Assembly: GCA_946122785.1 (NCBI GenBank)
Contig: CAMGYJ010000009.1
Location: 24,959,633-25,023,632 of the forward strand
DNA length: 64,000 bases
DNA from: Linum tenue
Taxonomy: Eukaryota; Streptophyta; Magnoliopsida; Malpighiales; Linaceae
Reading direction: 5' to 3'
Shown: in pieces, positions 22,974 to 35,087 of the stretch
How the letters are laid out: the number at the start of each line of letters is the position of its first letter
How positions within the stretch are numbered: the first letter of the stretch is position 1
Made by a program: the position numbers and the translations under genes
The notes under the pieces: model-generated
The model's input: the letters and a program-made list of their open reading frames with translations, nothing else
Told to the model about the DNA's origin: nothing
Databases searched by the model: none

Positions 22974-23598
22974 TGGACTGTCTTACTCTGTCTGAATTGT
23001 ATGCTGTTATTGTTGTGTTCAATTTGTATGTGGCGAGGGAGAAAGGCGGCTTAAGCATATAAGATGCATTGTGATTGTTTTCTCAAGAGAGAGATTGAAC
23101 TAGACTTGAACATCCTTGGTTTACATAACATTGGGTTGTGCTGGGATTCCATTAGCTCTGTTGCATTCTTTGTGCTCTCTGCTGTGTTATTCTAGAACCA
23201 TTAATTGGAGTTTGTTACTTCATATGTTCCAATGTGTGAGAGTATGAGATTGTTAATAGTTGTAGCACTATATATGAGGTGTGATGGTTTTAAGATATTG
23301 AAATAAAGCTGAGTTCTGATGTTATATGATCTTTTTGAGTAGTAGGAGGCTTTTCACTGCTCTTGATAAGCAGTAGCTGGTTGCCTGGTTCTATTACCAC
23401 TGCCCATTTTTCTCTTCTTCTTTTGTTCCCTCCTCTAGAAATATGGAAAGCTAGCTTTAAGGGAGGGGAAATATGAAAAGAACAAGAGGGATTGTTGGAA
23501 AGGGTGATTAATGATTATCAGGGAAAATCTGGGATCTTTCTTTTCTTTCTTTATTTATCTCTTAGCCAATGGACCAACTACTTGATCTTGCTTCTTCT

Positions 23599-23600
<2 letters not shown>
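22974..23600. other. Non-coding region after the hAT relic
   Basis: No reading frame or repeat with clear identity. It may be the 3' UTR and tail of the hAT element. Confidence 0.4.

Positions 23601-23650
<50 letters not shown>
23601..23650 (+). repeat. (CT)25 microsatellite
   Basis: Fifty bases of uninterrupted CT. Confidence 0.98.
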
Positions 23651-23652
<2 letters not shown>

Positions 23653-23755
23653 ATAGTAAGTATTGCATTCCTGGACCGGATTGTGTAGAGATTCATTAGA
23701 TATATACACCATTTGTGTTTCATATTTTCCAGCGAAGAGAACCCATCATAATCCA

Positions 23756-23859
23756 TCTCCAGTTGTTGGCGGACAGCTCCCTACTTTCCGAAGGCAAAGC
23801 TAGGCTCGCCGTCGCCGGGCAGCGAATCCGCGTCTACGGATGGGTCAAGACAGGGAGGG
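23756..23859 (+). pseudogene. Possible asparaginyl-tRNA synthetase fragment
   Basis: One frame reads ARLAVAGQRIRVYGWVKTGR just before the chromovirus insertion. This resembles the start of the N-terminal anticodon-binding (OB-fold) domain of plant cytosolic AsnRS, where GWVKTGR is typical. Nothing matching the rest of that enzyme follows the insertion at 28758, so it is a short relic or captured piece. The match rests on about 20 residues and should be treated as tentative. Confidence 0.35.
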
Positions 23860-24088
23860 TGTAACAGCCGAGAGACAGCTGGCAGGAGAGACATGTAAAG
23901 GAGGCAATTGTATAAATAGGAGAGTTGTATTCCAATTGGCTATCTTTTGACCAATCTGTATCTCAGTAGTCACTTTACCAAACTAGTAGAAAGTAATAAC
24001 AGAATAGCTCTCCTTTCCCTCTCATCTTCTTCGTCTTCTTCCCTCCAAATCCCTAATTCGCCAGAATCCATTGATAAAGATCTTTACA
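23860..24088 (+). repeat. 5' LTR of the Reina-like element
   Basis: TGTAACAGCC...CTTTACA, 229 bases. A TATAAATA box is at 23911-23918. Confidence 0.95.
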
Positions 24089-24090
24089 AG

Positions 24091-24104
24091 TGGTATCCAG
24101 AGCC
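24091..24104 (+). promoter_or_regulatory. Primer-binding site of the Reina-like element
   Basis: TGGTATCCAGAGCC, two bases after the LTR. It matches the usual initiator-Met tRNA site TGGTATCAGAGC apart from one extra C. Confidence 0.8.
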
Positions 24105-24116
24105 TTCATTCTGGCC

Positions 24117-27100
24117 ATGGCGACTCACACTTCTCGCATTGTGGATTTGGAAACTCAAATGGCTGAGGTTCGGGTGCAGCTCAACTCACAGCACCAGGAT
24201 CTGAAAGACGCCATTGCGGCGCTGGCCGCGTCTACCAAGGATAACATCGACGCCCTGGCGGCTTCTGTGGCTCGGGTGCGGGAGAAGTCGCCGGTTCGTT
24301 CTCCACCGCGTGCCGATCATGGCGCCTTTGCCGAGCCTCATCAGTTCCGACAGCAGCACCGACGTTCGTCGATTTTGGATCACTACCCCAAGCTTGAGTT
24401 CTCTTATTTCTCCGGCACCGATCCGCACACGTGGGTTAGCAAGTGTATGAAGCTGTTTCATCTCTACTCTATTCCTGAAGATCAGAAAGTGGAATTGGTC
24501 TCGTATTACCTGGAGGGTCGTGCTTACACATGGTATGAAGGATGGTCCTTTCGGCGTTTTCCGTTGCTGTGGGGGCATTTCGTCGAAGAACTCTTTCATC
24601 GATTCGATAAGCAGGAGCAGATGAACGTAGTGGCGACGTTCAATCATTTGCGGCAGACGAGTTCGGTGTCCTGCTATCAAGAAGAGTTCGAGGAGTTACG
24701 CTCACGAATGCTCCGTCTCAATCCGGATCTCAATGAACATTATTTCATCCTCAGTTTCTTAGGCGGGTTGGATGACGAGATTCAGCCTCGGGTACAGTTG
24801 CTTAATCCTCCGACGTTGGCCTGCGCGTTCTATCAGGCTCGACTAGAGGAGGCGGCAATTGAAGCTCGTAAAAGGAAGAATCGGCCATCTTCTTCCACAC
24901 GTTGGCCGGCGGTTTCTGCTTCGGCTTCCACGAAGCCTCCGTCCCAGCCTTCTTCTATACATTCGTCGGATCGCGCCTCTGTTCCAAGGGGGCAGGGCCT
25001 TTGTTACAAATGTGGAGATAAGTATTTCCACGGCCATATTTGCGCCAAGAAGAAGCACCTCCAAGTCATGCAAGCTGAAGACTCGGCATCACCAAGTGAA
25101 GAGGAACTGGGAGAAGAAGAATTCCAGGATGCTGAGCTTGAGGTGTCTTTGCAAACGATGGGGTCTGGTTATTCTGGAAATTCCTTGTTGATTCCAGCTA
25201 CTGCCGGTGACAGAGAGGTAACCGTTCTGATTGATACTGGTAGTTCCCACACATTCTTGAACTCTATTAGAGCTGAGGAGTTGAACTGTAGAACTGAATG
25301 CATTGCTCCCATGAGGGTTAAGGTGGCTAGTGGACATACGTTGCTTAGCACATCGGTTTGCAGGGGTTTTAGCTGGAAAATGCAAGGGGAGGAGTTTGGT
25401 TTTGATGTTCGAACCTTAGAACTGCCTTCTCATGATCTAGTCTTGGGTTGGGATTGGTTAGAGACGATTAGCCCTTTTCAAGTGGATCTTCGTAAGAGGC
25501 AGTTATCTTTTGCTTGGAAAGGCACTACTCTGACACTTCAGGGTCTTTCTAAGGACGGTCAGTGTGAGGTGATGAATGGCCGTAACTTTCAGCAACTCTT
25601 AAAAAAACCACATTCGTACCTCACTGGGGCCGTGTTCTCCATAGCTGCAGCTCCAGTTCCTAGCTCAACTCCCTCATTCTTAACTCCTTTGCTTGCCACT
25701 TATTCGGATGTATTTGCTGCTCCATCTTCCCTTCCTCCCCCACGGCCGTTTGACCATACCATACCCCTTTTGCCTAATGCCAAGCCTGTAAACATTCGAC
25801 CCTACCATTTTCCCCATCATCAGAAAGCTGTTGCTGACAAGCTAGTTTCTGAGATGCTTGCTTCAGAGTTCATACAGCCCAGCCATAGTCCATATGCTTC
25901 TCCAGTCCTGCTTATTGGTAAAAAAGATGGAGCGTGGCGGTTTTGTGTTGATTACAGAGAGCTCAATGCAGCCACCATTAAAGATAAGTTTCCCATACCT
26001 CATATAGAAGATTTGTTGGATGAACTAGAGGGGGCAGTCATCTTCTCCAAGTTGGATTTACGTGCGGGGTATCATCAAATCAGGATGCATCCGGATGATC
26101 AGTTCAAAACAGCCTTCCGCACCCATCAAGGCCACTACGAATTCAGAGTCATGCCGTTTGGGCTTACAAACGCACCAGCAACCTTTCAAGCCCTTATGAA
26201 TCACGTGTTTGGGAAGTACTTGAGGAAGTTTATACTCGTGTTTTTTGACGACATTTTGGTATACAGCAGAACTGAAGAAGACCATCTCCACCACTTGGGC
26301 ATTGCGTTACAGCTGCTAAGGGATAACAAGTTGTTTGCGAAGGAATCCAAATGTGCGTTTGGACAGTCAAGGGTCGAATATCTTGGGCATGTAATCAGTA
26401 AGGAGGGGGTTGCAACTGATCCAAATAAAATCTCTACGATGCAGAGTTGGCCTCGGCCTTCGAGTGTGAAACAGTTACGTGGATACCTGGGGTTAACAGG
26501 GTATTACAGAAAGTTTATCCGCAATTATGGTTCTATTAGCAGGCCATTGACAGAGTTGCTAAAAAAGAATGGTTTCCAGTGGAATGATGCAGCTGAAGTT
26601 GCTTTCGTGGAGTTAAAGCAAGCCATGTGTACCGCCCCTGTCTTAGCCTTACCCAATTTTTCTCTGCCGTTTGTCCTCGAAACTGATGCTTGTGGCACGG
26701 GTGTTGGTGCTGTGTTGTCACAGGAAGGTCGTCCGCTGGCTTACTTTAGTAAGTCCCTGAGTTTGCGTAATCAAGGGCTAAGTACATATGAGAAGGAGTA
26801 CTTAGCCGTGTTACTCGTAGTAGATCATTGGCGACATTACTTGGAAGGGCGGCCATTCACCATTCTCACGGACCATGAGAGTTTGAAGTTTTTGTTGGGG
26901 CAGAAAGTTCACACAACCATTCAAAAGAAAGGGTTGGTGAAATTGTTGGGATTGGACTTTCAAATTAAATACAGAAGGGGTCGGTTTAATGGCGCTGCAG
27001 ATGCCTTGTCTAGGATCTTCGAAGAGGATGTGGAGTCTGGAAATTGTAGTGCTCTCATGTCTGTGTTGCCTGAGTGGCTGGTGAAAGTTGAAGAAACATA

Positions 27101-28499
27101 TGCTGGTGACTCTGAGGTAGCTGATCTCATAGCTGCTGCAGCAGTTAATTCAGCTGGCCCCTCTCTTTGGTCTTTTTCTTCAGGCATTCTTCGCTACAGA
27201 GGTGCTATAGTGGTGGGGCAAACAGGGACGTTGCGCGCCAAGCTCATTCAATTGTTTCATTCCTCGCCGGTGGGAGGACATTCCGGGGCGCAGGTCACTT
27301 ATCAACGGCTCAAGTCACATTTCTATTGGAAGGGGATGAAGGCTGCAGTAGTGTCTTGGGTATCTCGTTGCGATGTCTGTCAGCGCTGCAAGACGGAAAC
27401 ATTGGCTTCTCCAGGTCTTCTTCAACCCTTACCTGTTCCTACGCGTGCCTGGAAGGATGTGAGCATGGATTTTGTTGAGGGTCTACCCATCTCTAAGGGC
27501 AAACAGGTTCTTCTAGTCGTGGTGGATCGGTTTACAAAGGTGGATCATTTCTTCAGCCTTAAACATCCTTACACAGCAGCTGAGGTAGCTCTGATTTTCT
27601 TGGATGGTGTGTTTAAAAACCATGGCATGCCCTCCACCATAGTTTGCGACAGGGATGCTACCTTCACGAGTCAGTTTTGGACTGAGTTTTTCAGGTTGCA
27701 GAAGACTGACATCCACTATTCGACGGCTTATCACCCACAGACGGACGGGCAAACGGAGAGAGTGAACCGTTGTTTGGAAGATTACCTCCGTTGCATGACT
27801 TTTCAAAGGCCTCATGACTGGGCAGATTGGTTGGCGTTAGCAGAATGGTGTTACAATACACACTACCACCTCAGTTTGCAGATGACCCCCTTCGAAGCTC
27901 TCTATGGGTTTCCTCCTTCCCATTTCAGGTTAGCTCCATCTACTGACACTTCGGTGGGCGCTGTCGAGGACAGGGTGAGAGTACAACATCAGCTGGTGCA
28001 GTTTCTTACTGATAGTATCACAAAAGCGCAGAACAGACAGAAGCAATTTGCGGATAAACGTCGTTCTGAACGGATCTTGCAGGTTGGAGATTGGGCTTAT
28101 CTATGCCTACAACCCTACCGCCAAGGTTCAGTTGTAGGGAGGCAGGGGAGTAAGCTGGGCGCGAAGTACTTTGGCCCTTATTAGGTCGTATCCAGGATTG
28201 GGGAAGTGGCTTACAAATTGGCTCTGCCAGCACATTCCAAGGTCCATCCTGTGTTTCATGTGTCGCAATTGAAGTTGTGCAAGACCATCGTTCCGCCCGC
28301 CGCCATTCATCTCCCTGCCAGTGACGATCATGGATCCCTGAAGCTTGAGCCGGCTCAAATTTTGGCAAGGCGTTTCATTAATCAAGATAACAGGGCTGTG
28401 ACACAAATTCTGGTTCGTTGGGTTCATCAGCCAGAGGAGGATGCTACGTGGGAGAACTTAGCCACATTCAAAAAGCAGTTCCCTGCCTTTCCAGCTTGA
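24117..28499 (+). pseudogene. Gag-pol polyprotein of the Reina-like chromovirus, one nonsense codon before the chromodomain
   Basis: The true start is the ATG at 24117 (MATHTSRIV), 13 bases after the primer-binding site. Approximate residues: Gag 100-200; zinc knuckle CYKCGDKYFHGHIC near 298; protease VLIDTGSSHTF near 368; RT with RFCVDYRELN near 605 and active site VFFDDILVYS near 705; RNase H FVLETDACGTGVGAVL near 850; integrase with HHCC finger near 1046-1090, then Asp in VSMDFVEG, Asp in VCDRDATF and Glu in DGQTERVN. The frame is open to a TAG at 28182-28184 and then continues in the same frame through 28499 with a chromodomain (ILARRFI ... VRWVHQPEEDATWENL). One nonsense codon therefore removes the targeting domain, and all enzymatic parts are intact. 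Confidence 0.95.
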
Positions 28500-28513
28500 G
28501 GACAAGCTGCTTT

Positions 28514-28528
28514 TGAAGAGGAATGGTT
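28514..28528 (+). promoter_or_regulatory. Polypurine tract of the Reina-like element
   Basis: GAAGAGGAATGG immediately precedes the 3' LTR. Confidence 0.75.
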
Positions 28529-28757
28529 TGTAACAGCCGAGAGACAGCTGGCAGGAGAGACATGTAAAGGAGGCAATTGTATAAATAGGAGAGTTGTATT
28601 CCAATTGGCTATCTTTTGACCAATCTGTATCTCAGTAGTCACTTTACCAAACTAGTAGAAAGTGATAACAGAATAGCTCTCCTTTCCCTCTCATCTTCTT
28701 CGTCTTCTTCCCTCCAAATCCCTAATTCGCCAGAATCCATTGATAAAGATCCTTACA
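28529..28757 (+). repeat. 3' LTR of the Reina-like element
   Basis: 229 bases. It differs from the 5' LTR at two positions (AAAGTG for AAAGTA, and GATCC for GATCT). Confidence 0.95.
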
Positions 28758-29030
28758 GAGGGAGCTTGGATCTCCATCGCGCAGCCACCACCATGGACGT
28801 TAACAATCCATCGCGCAGCCACCAGGCCCACCACCACTCTCTCTCGACCTACTCTTCGTCGCGCTCTCCCCAGCCTTTCTTCAAAGTCAACGACGGGTCC
28901 AGGTCCAACTCAACCCTTCTGCGACGGCGCTTGATTGTGGCTAGATTTGTCAGAAGCGGAGGCACCGACAGTCCGACGCCGTCGAAGTGAGCGGCGCAGT
29001 CGAGGTCTGAGGAAGAGCACAACAACACAA
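28758..29030. other. Host flank with short GC-richer stretch
   Basis: Contains ATCGCGCAGCCACCA twice (about 28776 and 28811) and an open frame to 28990 that I do not recognise. It may be part of an exon or UTR split by the insertion. Evidence is insufficient to call a gene. Confidence 0.35.
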
Positions 29031-29339
29031 TTTACCTTTTAGCACCTGAATTTTATAAAGAGACATAAACTGGTCCAACATCATGTGTGGAAAAATATAT
29101 TTTAATACCTTAAAATTTTTGTTTTACAATTTAGTACCTAAAAAAACAAAACATTTACAAACAGGTCAAAAGTAATGGGTACACATACTCAACTCATACC
29201 CATTTTCAAATCCAAACCCAACTCTACCTATCCAAACACTATCCAAACCCATATAGAATAAATCCATACCCTACCAATATAGATGAGTATAATTGGGGTT
29301 GGGCAAAAATATACATGGGTGGGTAAATTGCCATCCCTA
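29031..29339 (-). mobile_element. Truncated GGATGGCAAT-type MITE
   Basis: The right end AAATTGCCATCCCTA (29325-29339) matches the complete MITEs. The interior has TTTAGGTACC-like and CATACCC/CCAAACCC strings in the same order. No left terminus is visible. Confidence 0.65.
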
Positions 29340-31742
29340 CTTCCATATCCCTATGCCTAATTGTATTCCGTGCTCGCTTCACAAAGAACCTCATCATTTT
29401 CACTCAATCGCAAGCCAACTCATGACATGATCAATAATGTGCAAGATGTTTCTCGATATTTCTCAATATATCATGCAAGATGTTTCTCGGTATTTCTAAA
29501 ACTAGAAAATGAATGTTCAATAATGTTATTGTTTGAAAAAATAATTAATTATATAACCAAAAGAATTCTTAGAAATACTAATTTAAAAGTTGAAGAACTT
29601 AATTGACCAACTTTGAAAGTACAAGCCTTATAAACAAATTTATGAAAACTAGATGCCTAAATTTTCTCTTTCATAAAAACAAATTAATAAGGTTAAAGGA
29701 CAAAATTATTGTTTTCTGGTAGATTCAAACCAGGCACATTGAGTGAGAAGTATAATAAACTTGCATTGGATACACACAAATGTCATATATACAACAAAAT
29801 TTTATACGTGATTTCAAAATTCTTTCGTCTAGTTCCGCCTTTGCATAGTCGATGCAAGGGTTGGAAAGTGGTCAACAATCACTTGTACATATTAATTTTT
29901 TTAATTGTATTTGTATATACTAATTTGTGTGTGTGAAGGGCAAGGGAAAGCAGGGTTAGTTCGGTCCCTCATCTTTGTCAAAATGCAAGTTAAACAAAGT
30001 CAATGTACGTACATGTTGACCTTATTTTGTCACCACATTTAAATGAATTTATGCAGTGCCAGTTGATGAGTTCGAAGATTTGATATAACTATATATCAAA
30101 CGCGGATTAGCATGTATCTTGCTTGATTTGTTAAAACCTCCATTAAATTAAATAGTGTGCAGACCCTTGATTAATTAGTTCTGCCGCCGACTCTTTAGTC
30201 TCTAACTTCCTCCCCACCCCTGAATTTTCAGTTGTTGTAAAATTATTATATGATTAATGCGCCGATTCCACCAACGCAATAATGTTTCCCAATAACGGAA
30301 AAATGGTTTATAATCAATCTTATAAAAAAGGTTTGTAATCCTTCTCAAACGGTTTTGTTTAATACGTGTATAGTTTGGTGATTGCGCAGAAACAAAGTCA
30401 AATGAATAATGCTGAGGGGGACTTTTCGGGACTACATGCAGATGCAGGTTAGCTATAAGCTACTACCATTCATCAACTAGCAACTAAAAAATTAATTCAT
30501 TCATTCCCAAAAAAAATTAAAATAAATAAATATCTAATTATATTGAAACAGTAAAATACACTCATCATCAAGAATGTTCAACAAAACGCTTTTAATATGT
30601 CTCATTAGAAAATCGCTAATGAATTTATCACCTGTTTGTGAAGAGCACAAGAGGTTACAACCTTACAGAAAGGAGAATCAAAAGAGAAACCATATGTTTT
30701 ATTTACGATTTGGATGAATAATCGAGTAAAGTATGGTATATAATGTTTAAATTTACTCAACATTTTAAATATATCAGAAAAAGTTCATGGTGTACTCAAT
30801 AACACTTGATATGATGCTCAGAAGATATCGAGTTTACAAATAAACTACTATACGTGGATCGATGGTAGTTTTCCCGAACTTTAAGGCATTAAAGCATATG
30901 GGAATTCATGATTTTTGAATTGTACTCCTTATGGAGAACGTGGGTTGTCACCAAATCCATCTACTGCTACTTAACAGGACAATGGAGATCAAAGACAATT
31001 TTTTGGTCATACAATGACATATCACATCTGCGTTCGTATACATGCATAAAAGCATTAATCAAATGCTTGATCCGGCAATGTACGTTTGCAAGAGATAAAA
31101 CGACAGGCACTCACCATACATGGATCGACATTATTGCTGACTTTTTACCCCGTAAATAATCGAAGACACTATATTTTCAACATGAACAAGTGGGCATGTG
31201 GCTATAGCTAGGGTTAGCTATATACATAAGATCCTATGGGAACCCCAAAAAAAAAAAAAATTATCTCCTCGAAGCCGAAAGATGGCAAATGTAACTAATG
31301 TTTGACAAAACGAAACCGAAGTAACGTGGAAAGTGTCGGCACAAATTGGTGTCTAGCTGATTGGCGGTGGTGAATGGTGATAAAAAGAGAAACAAACCAT
31401 TCAACGAAAGATAAAAAATAAACGAGAAAAGAAGTAGCTCTCTGCTGGTGCTACACATTGACGAATGGGGGTTATATATTAGAATCGTATTGTTTTGGAG
31501 ACATGCTTGAATTGTCGACTGCTCAGGTGTCTGTCCCTCGACATATAGTGGGCGGGCGGGCCACTGCACAAAATTGCTTCCCCACATGCCACCCGTGTTT
31601 GATGTTTACATTCGATAGCTAACCGGAGGTTGATTGATTTATGCATGGAGATGGTATGTTAATTTCAATATTTGTGGTCAAAAGAGACCGGGATTGATGT
31701 ATTATCTGATCTCACTAAAGGTAGGTATATGGACTATGGAGT
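29340..31742. other. AT-rich non-coding region
   Basis: No supported gene, RNA or element. There is an A run at about 31247-31260. Short open frames lack recognisable domains. Confidence 0.5.
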
Positions 31743-31750
31743 GTCATGAA

Positions 31751-32212
31751 TAGAGGTGGCAAATGGATTGGATTGATGGATTGGTGGATTGGATTGGTGG
31801 ATCCATGGATCAAATGGATTGGATCTAATGGATTGGTGGATTCATGGATTGGATCAAGTGGATTGGTGGATTATCCATGAATCCAAATGACATCCTCAAC
31901 CAAGGACCAATATGTAAAATGTAAAAAGTTTAGGTACTAAAATGTCACAATGAAAAATTTTAGGTACCAAAACGTAATTTTCCAATGATATTTTTCGTAT
32001 AAAAAATAAAATTTTAGGTACCAAAATGTAAAAAATAAAAATTATAGGTACTAAATCTTAATTTGCTAATGATCCATGGATCCAATCCATGAATCCACCA
32101 ATCCAATTGGATTTGGATCAAATGGATTGGATTTAAATGGATTGGATTAGATGGATATTTTTAATGGATTGATGGATTGGATTGGTGGATTGGATTGAAA
32201 TTGCCACCTCTA
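31751..32212. mobile_element. hAT-type MITE of 462 bp built from GGATTGGAT repeats
   Basis: TIRs TAGAGGTGGCAA and TTGCCACCTCTA. The flanking 8-bp duplication is GTCATGAA (31743-31750) and GTCAGGAA (32213-32220), with one mismatch. Both arms are GGATTGGAT/TGGATTGGTGG simple repeats and the middle has the 'TTTAGGTACCAAAATGTAA' motif shared with other MITEs in the window. Confidence 0.92.
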
Positions 32213-32377
32213 GTCAGGAACAACTGGTGATCGGTGTTATTAGGGTTCCTTCGAAAATATTCCCGATTGTTAGCTACCTATTTGTAATTATTTTGCTATT
32301 TTATGTGTTAAAAATCCAACAGGAAAAATTAGGGGTATTGATATGGCCTCATCACGTACTAGGTTGCTCTCTTTAAA

Positions 32378-32790
32378 ACGTACGTGACACTGTCTCGTTA
32401 TACGCACAACAGACTGTAAGCCGATCGTATCTAGGATAAAACTATCACTTCTTTATTAGTTTACTCGGTGGTTTTGTGCGAAAGTCAGAGCTCTCTGAAT
32501 CTCACACTGTCTCTCGTATTTCTGCTCTTCGAATTGGTGTGTTTAGAGACTCTTGAGAGTGCTCTATTTATAGGAGCAAAAACCCTAGAATATTCTCTCT
32601 TTCGTGGAGAATAAGTCACTTTTAATTAGTAAGATAATTACTCTCATAATTAAAATGCATTCTGTTGAGATAATTAACCCTAATTATCTTCATAAGATTC
32701 ATTTTATTAATTATCTTTTATATTTTCGTATCTAGAAAGAACACTAGATAATTAACTCTAAATAACTTTCAAAGCAATTCATTCCCAACA
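32378..32790 (-). mobile_element. Possible solo LTR on the minus strand
   Basis: Read on -, it opens TGTTGGGAATGAATTGC at 32790. It then has a TATA box CTATAAATAGAGC (about 32562-32574) and an AATAAAG signal about 100 bases later. That layout (TG start, TATA, polyadenylation signal) is LTR-like. The other end and a target duplication were not found, so this is tentative. Confidence 0.4.
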
Positions 32791-33469
32791 TGTTGCCGTA
32801 ATTAAGCATTCTAGATTTATGTATGAATCTTCGATCTTCTATTTCGAGCAAGTTTTTTTTTTTTTTTTTTTTTTGGTAGATCGAGTTGCAGAGAGTTCAA
32901 AGTAATCCCTACTTTCAAGTGGCCAGAAGTGGGAACGCCTGGAGTTGTTCGACTAGGCGGAGGAGGCGAATAACCAAGTGACGTGCGTACGTAGGTTGGT
33001 GCAGTCAATATTGAACTTCCATGTCTAATGTCCGGCCACCTCATTGTCGGACACTTCAAACCAAAATTACGCATAAAAACCTGCCGCTGATCAGTGTATA
33101 GAAAAAGCAAAGAGATCCAAAGGAGCCGGCCGGGAGTGATTTCAACAGGATCACAGTAACGTGGAAAAGGAGGGCTGGCTATATATGAATCGTCAGAAAC
33201 TCATAACTAACAGAATCAGGGAATAACGTCAGCGATATATGGTATTAGGTAATGACTTTTTGCTTCTTTGTATTTTGTTTGTATTTGCATTATATATGTA
33301 TTGCATAACCACATGTCTCTTTTGTTTTTTAGGGTTCCAATTCAATTTTTTTCTTATACTCACCAACTTGCAGATTCCCAGTTCCAACGATAGAGAGTTA
33401 TAAATGATAGTGATTCCCAAATTAACATTATTTCAAACATGTGCGGTTATTTGTATTCACTAGTTTTTT
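32791..33469. other. Non-coding region with a long poly-T run
   Basis: A T run of about 22 bases at 32851-32874 could be the tail of a small retroposed element on -. Nothing else is recognised. Confidence 0.4.
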
Positions 33470-33496
33470 AGCCCGCATTTCGCACGGTAAGAAAAT
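33470..33496 (-). mobile_element. Helitron-type 3' terminus, minus orientation
   Basis: On - the end reads CCGTGCGAAATGCGGGCT, then AAAAAA, then CTAG (33470-33473) before T. A GC-rich hairpin-forming stretch followed by CTAG before T is the Helitron 3' signature. The matching 5' end to the right was not found. Confidence 0.6.
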
Positions 33497-33689
33497 ATTT
33501 TAGATTTAAAACTCCATCTACTTATTTTAGTAATTTAGTTGAAATCAAATACAGATCGTTTGTACCAGGCATAATGCGGTGGTCTTATGTTTTGAAGGAT
33601 GAGCCGGATAAAGACTTCTTTGAACCGGACATAATGCGGTGGTCTTGCATTACTTGAGTGGTCGGAGTAAGATAATGGATGCCCCCAGT

Positions 33690-34318
33690 TTTTGTCATTC
33701 TTTGTTGGAAGCTGTGGAAGAATAGGAATGTTTGGGTATTTGAGAAAGCTGTGGAAGAATAGGAATGTCTGGCTTTCTATAAGGCTCAGAGAATTGTTGA
33801 AGGGAGCAGGCAACAAGTTACTCGGATGATCAGTTGGCAGTGTCCCCCTTCCGGATGGGTTGCGGTGAATACCGACGGTTCGGTGGCTACAGCTTTAGGG
33901 CGCTCGACGGCAAGCGGAGTGATAAGAGGAAGTGACGGGTGATTCATCAAAGCCTTCTCCATCAACTTGAGAGGAGGATTGATCACTCATGCTGAGTTAG
34001 CAGGGATTGCCCCGGGGACTGCAAATCGCGTGGGAAGCAAGAGCTCGAAGAGTCAAACTACAAACTAATTCGGCAACAACAATCTCTCTTTATCAATCGA
34101 ACATAAGAACCACCCGCACTATACGATGACCTTTGCTATCCGTAGGCTTCTGGCGAGGGATTGGGAGGTTAGTATTGATCATGTGTTTAGGGAGAGTAAT
34201 TATGTTGCTGATTATTTGGCATTTGTTGGCAATTCTTTACCTGTTGGAGTGCACCTGTTCGACACTCTGAGCTCACGATTGTGTTATTGGTTGTTGTACG
34301 ATCTTATTGAGGTACAAA
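33690..34318 (+). pseudogene. LINE RNase H relic
   Basis: Pieces in several frames give WVAVNTDGSVATA, then HAELAGIAPG, then the uninterrupted end MTFAIRRLLARDWEVSIDHV...ESNYVADYLAFVG. These are the catalytic-strand Asp, the helix Glu and the C-terminal region of the RNase H found at the 3' end of plant LINEs and 'putative ribonuclease H' genes. Stops and frameshifts break it. A 25-base piece (AAGCTGTGGAAGAATAGGAA) is duplicated at about 33709 and 33748. It is cut at its 3' end by the LINE on the other strand. Confidence 0.75.
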
Positions 34319-34527
34319 TATTTTTTTTTTTATTAGAGTGAAATAGATTAATAAGGGGTCCGAAATTACAAGAAGAAACAAAAGAATCAAAAGAAACAGA
34401 AACAAAAGGGGCACGATTAGAAAAGCCGAAAGGCCGAAAGGAGACCTCCAAAAAACGAGGATCGGCCAAGAACAAAAGACAAAAAGAGCACGTGGAGAGC
34501 ACACGGAGAAACCTGCAGCGATGACGC

Positions 34528-35087
34528 TACGGATGGCAATTACCCACCCATGGGTAATTATACCCAAACCCAAGTAGATCCATTGATAATGGGTTGGGTA
34601 TGGGTGAAATGCATATGGGTTTGGGGGGTTTGTATATGGGTTTGGGTAATGTATGAATATTGCTTCCATAATCTAAATGGGTATGGGTTGGATATGGATA
34701 TCCATTTACTTGAGGGTGTTTTAACAACACATGCAAAAATTGGACCTATTTGTAAAACTTGAAAATTTTAGGTACCAAAATGTAAGACCAAAAAAATTTA
34801 GGTACCAAAACATAATTTTCCATCGATATTTTGAGGACTTATATGAAAAAAATTAAATTTAGGTACTAAATATGCATATCTATTAAGTTTAGGTACCAAA
34901 CTGTAATTTATATTTGGGCATGGGTACAAACCCAAATCCATTTGTTATAAACCCAACCCAAAAAGTAAATGGGTATGGGTACAAACCCATCAAATTCTAC
35001 TCATATCCATCTATTTGGATTTCTTACCCAACCCAATTGAGTTGGATAGTAAGAAACCCATGTGTATGGGCAAAATTGCCATCCCTA
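34528..35087. mobile_element. hAT-type MITE (560 bp), GGATGGCAAT family
   Basis: Ends TACGGATGGCAATT and AATTGCCATCCCTA, with an 8-bp duplication GATGACGC (34520-34527) and GACGACGC (35088-35095), one mismatch. The arms are GGGTATGGGT-like repeats and the middle has three TTTAGGTACCAAA blocks. Confidence 0.92.

Larger units (their letters stand above)
23860..28757 (+). mobile_element. Reina-like chromovirus (Ty3/gypsy), complete, 4.9 kb
   Basis: Short 229-bp LTRs (23860-24088, 28529-28757), a perfect 5-bp duplication GAGGG (23855-23859, 28758-28762), a single gag-pol frame and a C-terminal chromodomain. The small size and short LTRs fit the Reina clade. The LTRs differ at two positions (about 99% identity), so the insertion is recent. 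The single visible defect is a TAG just before the chromodomain. Confidence 0.95.

Noticed and set aside
31261..31587. Minus-strand 108-aa frame
   Set aside because: No conserved motif and no gene context.
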